Part shown: positions 38,968 through 52,779 of the stretch, piece after piece
Layout of the letters: every line of letters begins with the position of its first letter
Numbering within the stretch: the first letter of the stretch is position 1
From: Alviniconcha marisindica
Lineage: Eukaryota > Mollusca > Gastropoda > Provannidae
Assembly: GCA_018857735.1 (NCBI GenBank)
Contig: JABMCL010003724.1
Span: forward strand, 122,501-186,500
Direction of reading: 5' to 3'
Length of the DNA: 64,000 nucleotides
Translations under genes and position numbers: made by a program
The notes under the pieces: model-generated
Databases searched by the model: none
The model's input: only the letters and a program-made list of their open reading frames with translations
What the model was told of the DNA's origin: nothing

Positions 38968-39257
38968 AAGTAAGTAAGTAATAAACATGGTGCTTAACGT
39001 CCACAGAAACCAAAAGGCTTATTAGAGGGACGGGGGGAAGGGGGGAAGGGGGTATGGAGGTGGGGGAGAGGGACATTATATACTAAGATGGGCAGTGATG
39101 AGAGCCATTTTAATGTTTCATAATTGTGAGGGACAAAGTCACAAGACAGTGTCCACAGACCACAACTTATGAAGAGAAAGGAGAGCCGAAGCGGATTCGA
39201 ACCAAGGTCCCTCTGCTTACCAGCCTAACGCCTTGGGGCTAGGCCAAACCGGCTCAC
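38968..39257 (-). mobile_element. SINE-1 with internal deletion
   Basis: Minus-strand copy lacking part of the CTATCGCTACACTGTCA body. Tail and head present. Confidence 0.85.
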
Positions 39258-39430
39258 TGCCCCTCACACTGAATGAAACATTAAAATGGCTTTCATGGCT
39301 GCCGAAGCTTAACACAGGAGTCATTCTGGTGGTGAGAATGTAGCATTAGGTATAGTCTCCCCCCCCCCCCCCCCCCCCCCCTCACCCGTCCTTTCCGGTT
39401 TGCATTTACTGACTGGCATAAAGCACCGAC
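39258..39430 (+). mobile_element. SINE-1 fragment, 5' truncated, inverted to neighbour
   Basis: Starts CCCCTCACACTGAATGAAAC and carries a C22 expansion (39360-39381). The degraded tail CCGTCCTTTCCGGTTTGCAT is followed by GCATAAAGCACC. Back-to-back with 38968-39257. Confidence 0.7.
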
Positions 39431-39475
39431 TGTGGCTAAACCGACAGCGTACAGCACCATTGCAGTCTTACTATC

Positions 39476-39534
39476 AAGTTCAGTGTTACTTTACGTCCAC
39501 GGAGACCATATTAAGGACTGTTAGCCCTGACGGG
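39476..39534 (-). mobile_element. Short-element tail fragment
   Basis: ACTTTACGTCCACGGAGACC; part of a segment of about 70 bp duplicated at 39713-39782. Confidence 0.65.
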
Positions 39535-39535
39535 G

Positions 39536-39712
39536 AGTCATAGTTCAGGAGCTGTGTGAGAGTCGAGGTGGCCGTTCTGGGCTATCCGTCCTAACGAGCC
39601 TTACGGTTTATGTGGACGTAAAGCAACACTGAACCATGCTTAGGACTTGGTCACAGTCTGTCCCTAATATGTCAACCCTACATCCGAGGACATGAAGCTC
39701 TACATCATCAAC
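39536..39712 (+). mobile_element. Long retroposon element, about 70-bp flanking repeat
   Basis: Head to second hairpin present. 39437-39506 and 39713-39782 are near-identical flanks. Confidence 0.82.
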
Positions 39713-40045
39713 AAACCGGCAGCGTTCAGCACCATTGTAGTCTTACTATCAAGTTCAATGATACTTTACGTCCACGGGGACCCAGAGACCACACGCATAC
39801 ACATTCAATGAACAGTCTAAGATGGCAACCGCACTGACTCCCCAGACTGACGTCACTTTCGAGAAAGTCACGTGGCTGATGGAGAACCCGAGACAGCAAT
39901 CTCGGCCAGCCTACAGAAAATAAAATCGATTAAAAGCCGACATTTTTTTCATTTTTTATTTAATTAAATCTCAAACTAGTGACTCATTTGTCAATCATTT
40001 CGATGGACATTTTGCATACTTACAAACCTTGGACTTTTCCTTTAA

Positions 40046-40308
40046 GGACTATTAGGCCGGCCACCTCGACTTTCACACAGCTCCTGAGCTGTGATGTCTT
40101 TCGGTTCAAGTTCACTGTCGCTTTACGTACACAGAGACAGTACGGACTATCAGTTTAGGGATGGGGAGCCCAGGACGGCCACCTCGACGACTTAAACACA
40201 GCTCCTGAGCTCTGATCTCTTACAGTTCTAGTTCACTGTTGCTTTACGTCCACAAAGACAGTACGGACTATCAAGTTAAGTGACGTTTCACACAGCTCCT
40301 GAGCTCTG
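40046..40308 (-). mobile_element. Three tandem short elements
   Basis: Minus-strand copies at 40046-40092 (partial), 40100-40216 and 40223-40308 (internally deleted), each ending CACACAGCTCCTGAGCT. Confidence 0.8.
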
Positions 40309-40635
40309 TCTTAATAATTATACGTGTACCGCCCCCTTTTAATAGCGGATCAGTAATTCATAATTGCTTTGTTATTTGTTTTTTTCCTTCTCCGGGTTCT
40401 CCGGTTTTGCTCCTCTTTGGCCTGTCTGAAAGCAATAAACCTGGTGCTATCCTGGTGATGGTAGATGGGACAGAGGAAGAACGTCACTTTGTGACGCCGT
40501 TTTAATTCCGCCATTTCTCCAAGCTGCCAGCCCAGACATTGATGCGATCACATAAGTTTTTGAGAGCATTGAAACAGATCAATGGTGAACATAATCTCTG
40601 GAATAAGGGATGGAAGGGGAAGTTTACTCGAACGT
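40309..40635. other. Unassigned interval
   Basis: Nothing recognised. Confidence 0.35.
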
Positions 40636-40638
40636 TTT

Positions 40639-40671
<33 letters not shown>

Positions 40672-40850
40672 TTGTTTTTTTCAGCAGTACACCAGTACCT
40701 TTTTGGAGATATTTAGGTCGGCGTTAGGCATGTTTAAGCTGTCGAGTACACACACACACACGCGCGCGCGCGCGCGCGCGCATGCGCACACACACGCACG
40801 CACTCACTCACACACACATGCGCGCACACGCACGCACGCACGCATACTCA

Positions 40851-40940
<90 letters not shown>
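40636..40940. repeat. (TTG)n, (GC)n, (CA)n cluster
   Basis: TTG repeats 40636-40672, GC/CACG 40760-40850, pure CA to 40939. Confidence 0.95.
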
Positions 40941-41000
40941 AACAATTTCCAGGCTGGCCTAAACTGACTACAAAACGAGGAGTCGGGAACAAGGAAAGGG

Positions 41001-41228
41001 TTTGGCCTAGCTGTAAGGCGTAGTTCACGGGGAAGGACCTCGGTCGTACCGCTCGCTCTCTCTTCAAAGGTGTGGTGTGGACACTGTCTGTGTTGTATCA
41101 CTCTATGACATTAAGCTCTCATCGTCCACTAATGCGGAATCTTTGGTGGTGCAGTGTAGCATAGGTATAAATCTCCCTCCCTCTCCTCAATAACCTTAGT
41201 TTTGTGAGTTAAGCCATGTTACTTACTT
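41001..41228 (+). mobile_element. SINE-1, deletion-riddled copy with perfect TSD
   Basis: Recognisable head to tail (TGGCCTAGCTGTAAGGCG ... TTACTTACTTAC), but with many scattered 1-3 nt losses, for example GGTCGTACCGCTCGCTC. The 12-bp TSD ACAAGGAAAGGG at 40989-41000 and 41229-41240 is exact. Confidence 0.85.
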
Positions 41229-41240
41229 ACAAGGAAAGGG

Positions 41241-41659
41241 CGGAGCTTTGAAGGCCGACGTCTCACGGGTGAAGGACTGATGTACCCACGTTACTTTAGG
41301 ACTGGCCCCCTGTGGTCAAGACACCGTACTTCCCGGATTCGGTCTTGACCACCGGAGCGTCCGGACCCCACACTGTGTGTTGTGATCACAGTGTCCGGCA
41401 GTCCAGGAGTAAAATCATAGCCGGACTAGTGACCTCAATAGACTTCATCTGACGCGCCGGTTGACTTGTGCCCGAGCTATCGTGGCAGAAACTCGGTTTA
41501 CCCCGATTCTCGACGGTCAAGTGTTTTGGACGGACCCAACAAAGCGTGCCAGACCCCACACTGTGTGTTGATGTTCGCGTTGTCCATCAGGCCGAGAAAT
41601 CACGGCTGTACATTGAGAAGAACACTGACCCTGAAAAGAATTCAGGCCGGAGCTCTGTG
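41241..41659. other. Unassigned interval
   Basis: Contains CCACACTGTGTGTTG twice (41369, 41554), a small local duplication. Nothing else recognised. Confidence 0.4.
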
Positions 41660-42063
41660 GAGGTAATAGCCGTCCTGAGAAACTCGTCCCTAATTAGTCG
41701 TTTCGGTCTCTGTGGACGTAAAGCAACATTAGCGGAAGAAGCATGCAGTGACTGAGGTGACTGACTGACTGACTTTTTTCTTTTTTACTCGAGTGTCTCA
41801 GGACGTAAAGCAACATTAGAAGAAAAACCATGCAGTGACTGAGGTGACTGACTGCGTGACTTTTTTCTTTCTTTTCTTTTTCAACGAGTGTCTCAGGACG
41901 TAAATCAACATTAGAAGAAGCATGCAGTGACTGACTGACTCCCCCCCGCCCCCCCCCCCCCCCCCCACACCTTTTTTTCATTCTTCTTTTTTAACGACGG
42001 TCTCAGGACGTAAAGCAGCATCAGAAGAAGAACCATGTAGTGACTGACTGCCTTTTTTTCTTT

Positions 42064-42098
<35 letters not shown>

Positions 42099-43560
42099 GA
42101 GGGTCTCTCACCTTTTGTCCCCAACCAAGCTGTTGCAGAGGAGGTTGGTTTTGCTTCATCGGCTGAAGCATCCAGGAAACTCCAGCTAAGCATGAAGTGG
42201 AGGTAATAGCCGTCCGGAGCAACTCGTCCCTAATTAGTCGTTTCGGTCTCTGTAGACGTAAAGCAACATTAGAAGAAGAAGCATGCTGTGACTGAGGTGA
42301 CTGATTGACTGACTTTTTTATTTTTATTCGAGTGTCTCAGGACGTAAAGCAACATTAGAAGAAGAACCTTGCAGTGACTGACTGAGTAACTTTAAAAAAA
42401 ATAAAATAATCGAGTGTCTCAGGACGTAAAGCAACATTAGAAAAAGAACCATGCAATGACTGACTGAATGACTTTTTTAATCGAGGGTCTCAGGACGTAA
42501 AGCTACTTTAGAAAAAGAACCATGCAATGACTGACTGGATGACTTTTTTTCTTTTCTTTTTTCTTTTTTCTTTTTCTTTTTTTCTTTCTTTTTTAATGAG
42601 GGTCTCAGGACGTAAAGCAACATTAGAAAAAGAACCATGCAGTGACTGAGGTGACTGACTGAATGACTTTTTTTTTAAAGCGATGGTTTCAGGACGTAAA
42701 GCAACATTAGAAGAATCATGCAATGGCTGACTGAGTGACTTTTTTTTCTTCTTTTTTATTTTGTTTATTTTTTATTTTTTTAACGAGGATCTCAGGACGT
42801 AAAGCAGCATTAGAAGAATCATGGAGTGGCTGACTGAGTGACCTTTTTTTTTTTTTTTTTTTTTTACTCGAGGGTCTTAGGACGCAAAGCAACATTAGAA
42901 GAAGAACTATGCAGTGATTGAGGTGACTGACTGAATGGCTTTTCTTTTAAGCGATGGTCTCAGGACGTAAAGCAGCACTAGAAGAATCATGGAGTGACTG
43001 ACTGAGTGACTTTTTTTTTAACGAGGGTCTCAGGACGTAAAGCAGCACTAGAAGAATCATGGAGTGACTGACTGAGTGACTTTTTTATTTTTATTCGAGG
43101 GTCTTAGGACGCAAAGCAACATTAGAAGAAAAACCATGCAATGACTGAAGAGTGATTCAGTGATTGAGTGACTTTTTTTTTAAAGCAATTGTCTCAGGAC
43201 GTAAAGCAACATTCGAAGAATCATGCAATGACTGAGGTGACTGACTGAGTCCCCTTTTTAAAATTATATATATATTATATTTTTAAGCGATGGTCTCAGG
43301 ACGTAAAGCAACATTCGAAGAATCATGCAATGACTGAGGTGACTGACTGAGTGACCTTTTTTTTTTCCAGCGAGGGTCTCAGAACGTAAAACAACTTGAG
43401 AGGAACCATGCAGTGACTGAGGTGACTGACTTACTTTTTTTTTTTTTTTTTTTTTAAAGCGAGGGTCTCACCTTTTGTCCCCGGCCCAAGCTGTTGCAGA
43501 GGAGGTTGGTTTCGCTTCATCCGCTGAAGCATCCAGGAAACTCCAGCTAAGCATGAAGAT
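41660..43560 (+). repeat. Tail-derived minisatellite array
   Basis: Begins with a short-element-like hairpin (CGTCCCTAATTAG...TGTGGACGTAAAGCAACATT). It continues as about 18 irregular units of 65-110 bp, each with CTCAGGACGTAAAGCAACAT, AGAAGAA, CATGCAGTGACTGA and a variable T run. A second full hairpin copy sits at 42200-42276. A roughly 100-bp block with GTTGCAGAGGAGGTTGGTTT occurs at 42110-42197 and 43470-43560, giving a higher-order duplication. Confidence 0.88.
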
Positions 43561-44520
43561 GGACGAAACTCCGGTCCATGTTTAGGCACGGGTCAGCAGT
43601 CAGCCTCTCAGTGCTGGCTTTGCGGACCTCACACTGCGTGCGTTCACCGATGATGCAAGGGCAGCTACCCAACACAGATCCGCCAGTCAGAACACTGCCG
43701 ACCAGTAAACAGTTCTGAACTGACCTAAAAATTAATTTGAGTTGGATGACCGTTGTGGCTAGTCGGGAATATTAATGGTGACTAAGCGGCCTTTTTTTGT
43801 TTTTTTGTTTTTTGTTTAACAGAAACAAAATATTTATCGTATATTTTCGTGTTATTTATATATATATTTTTTTTCTTCTTTTGTTTGTTTGTTTGTTAAT
43901 GTACGCACAAGTCGTAAATCGATTCTCATTCTCTGTGTTACTTTTACCCGTTTATAGTTCTTATCGTAAGTCAGATCTGCAATCACACAAGGGAGTTTGA
44001 ATTCGAGAGTATCATAGTTTAGATACAATAAAGACAAAGTATTATAGGCCTGGATTGTCAGTGAATGTCAGTGTTTACCAGAATCGACTTTTTTCCCTTC
44101 TTTCTTCATAATAATCTAGATACCTCGATCATCGAGGGAAAGAACTATACGGTCACCACATTCCCTAATGTATTGCCGCTCTGTGCTTGTATTTCAAGAC
44201 TGCTTAACATGAACGAAAACAACAGCAGGGCTATCTTAACGTCAGAACGACAAATCGAGTCGCGACCGAACCGTAACCAAAACGCTAGGCCTTTTTCTCT
44301 GTCTCCACACTCCTTCTCTTTCTCTACCTTTCATGTCCCCCCCCCCCCCCCCCGCACGCCCCCCACCCCACCCACCCCACACACAACCGCCGCCCCCACA
44401 GCTTCACTTTTTGATATTGGAATTAGGATGCTTGCTTTTGTACATAGCCATTGTGAAGTGTTACGAGTTTCGGGGTGTGGGTCGGAGAGGGGGGGGGGGG
44501 GTGGGGGTGCGTGTGTGGGG
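43561..44520. other. Unassigned interval with C/G runs
   Basis: C-rich (44338-44400) and G-rich (44490-44528) tracts. No gene recognised. Confidence 0.4.
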
Positions 44521-44849
44521 GGGGGGGGTCTGCGTGTGTGTGTGGTTGTTGTTGCTGGTTGTTCCCTGCCTGCTGTTGTTGTTAGGATGTTTTATTTCTC
44601 AGTCCAGTAGGCTATTTAACCTCCGTCAAAGCCAGTTATGTATTAGACGAATTAACAAAATGGCCAGTTCGGCTATTCTAAAGAGAGAATACATAACTAC
44701 AAATAACAATGCGCCGTGTGCTCAATGCCTTTTCTGATGTTAAGTGTTCTTACACGTTCACAGCTTATCCAGTTTCAGCTGATTAAGCCAACAACTTGAT
44801 AGACCCGGTGGAAGGTTTGAGTTCAAAATTTCTCGCTCTGCTCTCAAGC

Positions 44850-44922
44850 GGTTCGGTAGTGTAGTGGTTATCACGCTCGCCTCACACGCGAGAGGTCCTG
44901 GGTTCGATCCCCAGCCGAACCA
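44850..44922 (+). tRNA. tRNA-Val(CAC), copy 1
   Basis: 73-nt cloverleaf. Acceptor stem GGTTCGG pairs with CCGAACC, anticodon stem CTCGC/GCGAG, loop CTCACAC with anticodon CAC, T stem CTGGG/CCCAG, discriminator A. The internal promoter boxes TAGTGTAGTGG and GGTTCGATCCC are intact. It decodes GUG valine codons. CCA is not encoded, as expected for a nuclear gene. The downstream T run is interrupted, so termination efficiency is uncertain. Confidence 0.93.
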
Positions 44923-45137
44923 ATCGAGATTATTCGTTTGTTTTATTTTTGTTTTTGTTCCTAGTGTTTTTTGTTTTTGTTTTTGATGTCGGGTTGTCAC
45001 CGTTGAGGGGGCCTTTTTTTATATTATGTGTTCCCTACGCGTTCACAGCTTATCCAGTTTGAGCTGATTAAGCCAACAGGGGTACCTGATAGACCCGGTG
45101 GAAGGTTTGAATTCAAAATTTCTGTTTGTTCTCAAGA

Positions 45138-45211
45138 GGTTCGGTAGCGTAGTGGTTATCACGCTCGCCTCACACGCGAGAGGTCCTTGGGTTCGACCCC
45201 CAGCCGATCCA
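45138..45211 (+). pseudogene. tRNA-Val(CAC)-like, copy 2, damaged
   Basis: Same gene with one extra T before the T stem and CCGATCC in the 3' acceptor strand, making a mismatch. Anticodon arm intact. Probably low-function or non-functional. Confidence 0.75.
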
Positions 45212-45617
45212 ATCGAGATTTTTCGTTAGTTTTGTTTTTGTTTTTGTTCCTAGTGTTTTTTGTTTTTGTGGTTGTTTTGTTTGTTTCTTTTGTTGTGGTG
45301 GTTGTGGTTGTTTTGTTTCTTTTGTTTGTTTTGTTTTTCTCTTCTCTCTTTTCTGATTTGTTTGTATCTTTGTGAGTGTGTGTGGTTGTTGTTGCTGGTT
45401 GTTTCCTGCCTGCTGTTGTTGTTAGGATGTTTTATTTCTCAGTCCAGTAGGCTGTTTAACCTCCGTCAAAGCCAGTTGTTTTAGACGAATTAACAAAATG
45501 GCCAATTCGGTTATTCTAAAGAGTGAATACGTACAGCGGCTATTCTAAAGAGAGAATACGTAACTACAAATAGCAATACAAATAGCAATACGCCGTGTGC
45601 TCAGTCTGCTCTCAAGC

Positions 45618-45689
45618 GGTTCGGTAGTGTAGTGGTTATCACGCTCGCCTCACACGCGAGAGGTCTGGGTTCGATCCCCTGCCGAACTA
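45618..45689 (+). pseudogene. tRNA-Val(CAC)-like, copy 3, damaged
   Basis: One base deleted between the anticodon and T arms, T-stem mismatch (CCCTG), and the terminal acceptor pair changed (CCGAACT). Confidence 0.78.
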
Positions 45690-45911
45690 ATCGATATTTT
45701 TTGTTTGTTTTGATTTTGTTTTCGTTCCAGGTGCATTTTGTTTTTGTTTTTGTTTTTGATGTCGGGTTGTCACCGTTAAGGGGGCCTTTTCTGATATTAA
45801 GTGTTCCTACGCGTTCACAGCTTATCCAGTTTGAGCTGATTAAGCCAACAGGGTACTTGATAGACCCGGTGGAAGGTATGAGTTCAAACTTTTCTCAGTC
45901 TGCTCTCAAGC

Positions 45912-45984
45912 GGTTCGGTAGTGTAGTGGTTATCACGCTCGCCTCACACGCGAGAGGTCCTGGGTTCGACCCCCAGCCGAACCA
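45912..45984 (+). tRNA. tRNA-Val(CAC), copy 4
   Basis: Fully paired 73-nt cloverleaf with anticodon CAC. Differs from copy 1 by one T-loop base (GGTTCGACCCC). A T6 run follows 9 nt downstream, a good pol III terminator. Identical to copy 6. Confidence 0.95.
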
Positions 45985-46461
45985 ATCGAGATTTTTTGTT
46001 TGTTTTGTTTTTGTTTTTGTTCCTAGTGTTTTTTATTTTTGTGGTTATTGTGGTTGTTTTGTTTTTATCTTTTGTTGTGGTGGCTATTTTGTTTCTTTTG
46101 TTTGTTTTGTTTTTCTCTTCTCTCTTTTCTGATTTGTTTGTATCTTTGTGTGTGTGTGTGGTTGTTGTTGCTGGTTGTTCCCTGCCTGCTGTTGTTGTTA
46201 GGATGTTTTATTTCTCAGTCCAGTAGGCTATTTAACCGCCGTCAAAGCCAGTTATGTATTACACGAATTAACAAAATAGCCAATTCGGTTATTCTAAAGC
46301 GAGACTAACGTTTCAATGGCAAATTTCCTAAAGCGAGAATTACCATTTACTTTAAGCCAATACCGTGTGCTAACCCTTTTCGTTAAGGTTTGCGTTCACA
46401 GCTTACCCAGTTCTGATTGCCAACAACATACCCCGGTTTGGTAGGTTTGGTTACATTTTCT

Positions 46462-46510
46462 TTTCGCTCTCACACGCGGAGTGTCCTGGTTCACCCTCAG
46501 CCGAACACTC
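46462..46510 (+). pseudogene. tRNA-Val remnant, copy 5
   Basis: Only CTCTCACACGCGGAGTGTCC and GGTTCACCCTCAGCCGAACA remain; many small deletions, 5' half lost. Its flanks show the same erosion. Confidence 0.7.
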
Positions 46511-46681
46511 GAGATTTTTTGTTTTGTTTGTTTTTGGTCCTAGTGTTTTTTGTTTGTGTTTTTCTTGTTGTTGTGGTTGTTTTGTTTGTTTCTTTTGTTG
46601 TTGTGGTTGTTTTGTTTCTTTTGTTTGTTTTTCTCTTCTCTTTTCTGATTTGTTTGTATCTTTGTGTGTGTGTGGGTGTGG

Positions 46682-46713
<32 letters not shown>

Positions 46714-47030
46714 GTGTGTGTGTGTGCGTGTATGTTTTATTTCTGAGTCCAGTAGGCTATTTAACCTCCGTCAAAGCCAGTTATGTTTCAGACGAATTAA
46801 CAAAATGGCCAGTTCGGCTATTCTAAAGAGAGAATACGTACAACGGCTATTCTAAAGAGAGAATACATAACTACAAAATAACAATACGCCGTGTGCTAAA
46901 CGCCCTTTCTGATATTAAGTGTTCCTACGCGTTCGCAGCTTATCCAGTTTGAGCTGATTAAGCCAACAGGGGTACTTGATAGACCCGATGGAAGGTATGA
47001 TTTCAAAATTTTCTCTGTCTGCTCTCAAGC

Positions 47031-47103
47031 GGTTCGGTAGTGTAGTGGTTATCACGCTCGCCTCACACGCGAGAGGTCCTGGGTTCGACCCCCAGCCGAA
47101 CCA
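47031..47103 (+). tRNA. tRNA-Val(CAC), copy 6
   Basis: 73 nt, identical to copy 4, followed by T5. The conserved upstream block CTGCTCTCAAGC directly precedes it as in the other copies. Confidence 0.95.
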
Positions 47104-47347
47104 ATCGAGATTTTTGTTTGTTTGTTTTTTTTTTGTTTTTGTTCTTAGTGTTTTTTGTTGTTGTTTTGTTTGTTTCTTTTGTTGTTGTTTTTGTTTGTTT
47201 GTTTGTTTGTTACTTTTGTCTTTCTGTTCTCTCATTTCTGATTTGTTTGGATCTTCGTTTGTTTCTACACTTCTTAAATACCTTTTTTGTTTTGTTTTTT
47301 GCCTACCGCCTCTGTTGTCTTTCTTGCCGTTTAGCATTGCGCCGAGA

Positions 47348-48421
<1,074 letters not shown>

Positions 48422-48422
48422 C

Positions 48423-48466
<44 letters not shown>

Positions 48467-48846
48467 CTTCTTCTTCTTCTTCTTCTTCTTCTTCTTCTTC
48501 TTCTTCTTCTTCTTCTTCTTCCTTTTTGGTATTTCATTGTCCCTTGCGGAAAATTCGGGTCACCTTACCTTACCTTACAGCAGCCGCAAGAGCAGCGCCA
48601 CCCATTCCTACCAGAGTGTGCAGCATTTTCGTGTGTCCAAACAATGGCATGACAGCCAGTGTTGGGGATTTCTAAGATGCGCACAGATGTTGATGCATGC
48701 GATTGCACAAGAGGAGCTGTGTGGGCACGGTAACAGAGTCTGCACTGAAAGCTGACTCTGGGAGAAAAATCCCTTGCCTCACCGGGGAAGTAAACATGGT
48801 GCTTAACGTCCACAGAAACCATGAGGCTTATTAAGGACGGGAGAAT

Positions 48847-48886
<40 letters not shown>

Positions 48887-49205
48887 ATGGAGGGGGGAAG
48901 AGGGGGATTATATACCTATCGCTACACTGTCATCACCAGAATGATTCCTGCATTAAGACGGGCAGCGATGAGAGCCATTTTAACGTTTTAGTAGGAAGCG
49001 ATGGACAAAGTCACAAGACAGTGTCCACAAACCACAACCTTTCTGAAGAGAAAGGAGAGCCGAAGCGGTATCGAACTGAGGTCCTTCCGCTTACCAGCCT
49101 AACTAACGCCTTACCGCTAGGCCAAACCGGTTCACGCCGAACCGGGGACTCGAACCCTTGGCTTTTCAGTCGGACGCTCTAGCACCTGAGCTGTTCCCGC
49201 TCTTC
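48422..49205 (-). mobile_element. SINE-2 (different tRNA head), interrupted by SINE-1
   Basis: Read on the minus strand from 49205. The tRNA-like head has AGCTCAGGTGCTAGAGC (A-box), loop CTGAAAA (Phe-like GAA) and B-box GGTTCGAGTCC. After the SINE-1 insertion the body continues (AAGGGATTTTTCTCCCAGAG, CAGCTTTCAGTGCAGACTCT, GGGTGGCGCTGC). It ends GACCCGAATTTTCCGCAAGG and a (GAA)n(CAA)n tail (48422-48520). By memory it resembles widespread mollusc SINEs. Confidence 0.7.
48789..49138 (-). mobile_element. SINE-1 nested in SINE-2, with G39 tract
   Basis: Full-length minus-strand copy whose internal polypurine tract became 39 consecutive G (48847-48885). 8-bp TSD ACCGGGGA at 48781-48788 and 49141-49148. 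Confidence 0.9.
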
Positions 49206-49428
49206 CACGTACATCCCTGCAATCGTGAATATGGCGCCAGGCGGGCAGAAACGGTGACATCGATTGGAGCGTCCCTGATTAGAGTTCGCGACTTCTGTAG
49301 GACCGGTCCAGATGTCGGGTTGTCACCGTACTCATCTGCCCTGTTCCCACTGTTATCTACAGGTGGAAGTTGCCGAGAGGCCCTTGTGGTGTGATTTTAT
49401 CCGTGTTGAGAGAAGGCGAGAAGGGGTT

Positions 49429-49432
<4 letters not shown>
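49206..49432. other. Unassigned interval
   Basis: 49311-49329 is a 19-bp exact copy of a motif in the tRNA array (44985, 45758). Nothing else recognised. Confidence 0.4.
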
Positions 49433-50818
<1,386 letters not shown>

Positions 50819-50905
50819 TTCACTGTTGCTAAATGTCCACAGAAAACATAAGTCTTATTAGGGATGGGGAGCCCAGGACGGCCACCTCCATAGCTCCAGA
50901 GCTCT
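50819..50905 (-). mobile_element. Short retroposon element
   Basis: Minus-strand copy, immediately followed by a SINE-1 tail. Confidence 0.75.
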
Positions 50906-51235
50906 AAAGTAAGTAAACATGGTGCTTAACGTCCACAGAAACCATAAGGCTTATTAGGGACGGGGAGAAGGGGGGGGGGGGGGTTGGGGGGTATGGAGGT
51001 GGGGGAAGAAGGGGATTATATATCTATCGCTACACTGTCACAACCAGAATGACTCCTGCATTAAGATGGGCAGCGATGAGAGCCATTTTAATGTTTCATT
51101 AATTGTGAGGGACAAAGTCACAAGATAGTGTCCACTGTTGAAGAGAAGGGAGACCCGAAGCGGATTCGAACCGAGGTCCCTCTGAAGTCCCTCTGCTTAC
51201 CAGCCTAACGCCTTACCGCTGGGCCAAACCGGCAC
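50906..51235 (-). mobile_element. SINE-1
   Basis: Near full length with a small body deletion and a duplicated GTCCCTCTG near the head; no clear TSD. Confidence 0.87.
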
Positions 51236-51655
<420 letters not shown>

Positions 51656-51694
51656 TTGTTTTCATATAATTGTTTCTCCATGTTTCACTTATTC

Positions 51695-52469
<775 letters not shown>

Positions 52470-52779
52470 ACACAAGCAGGCACATCTGCCCAGGGACGCT
52501 GCCCGCACCGCCTGACGCCACTTGACAGAAGGAGGGTGGGCACTAGGACCTCATCCTCCAAAGCAGGGAGGGAAAAGTGAAGGAGGAAACTGGAGAGGCT
52601 TAAACGGCGAGAAGCCGTAGTGTCGATAGGTTAGGTTGACCGCCGTTGAAGGCGTTGGAGTGGTGGCCTCCAAGCCCCTTTGAAGCTGAAGGAGCATCAC
52701 AGCCGAGAAGAGAGCCATGAATGTTTGATGATAGCGACGAAAGTGAGAGGAGTTTTAGGGGATGACTTGGAAATACTTG

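Larger units (their letters stand above)
44528..47110 (+). repeat. Tandem array containing tRNA-Val genes
   Basis: Repeating blocks contain GATGTTTTATTTCTCAGTCC (near 44588, 45427, 46202; start changed at 46733), CAGCTTATCCAGTTTGAGCT, GATAGACCCGGTGGAAGGT, then a tRNA-Val copy, then a T/G-rich stretch. Block spacing is irregular (about 290 to 1100 bp), so unequal exchange and internal deletions have occurred. Confidence 0.9.

Noticed and set aside
45138..45211. Copy 2 as a functional tRNA-Val
   Set aside because: Extra base before the T stem and an acceptor mismatch; left as pseudogene.
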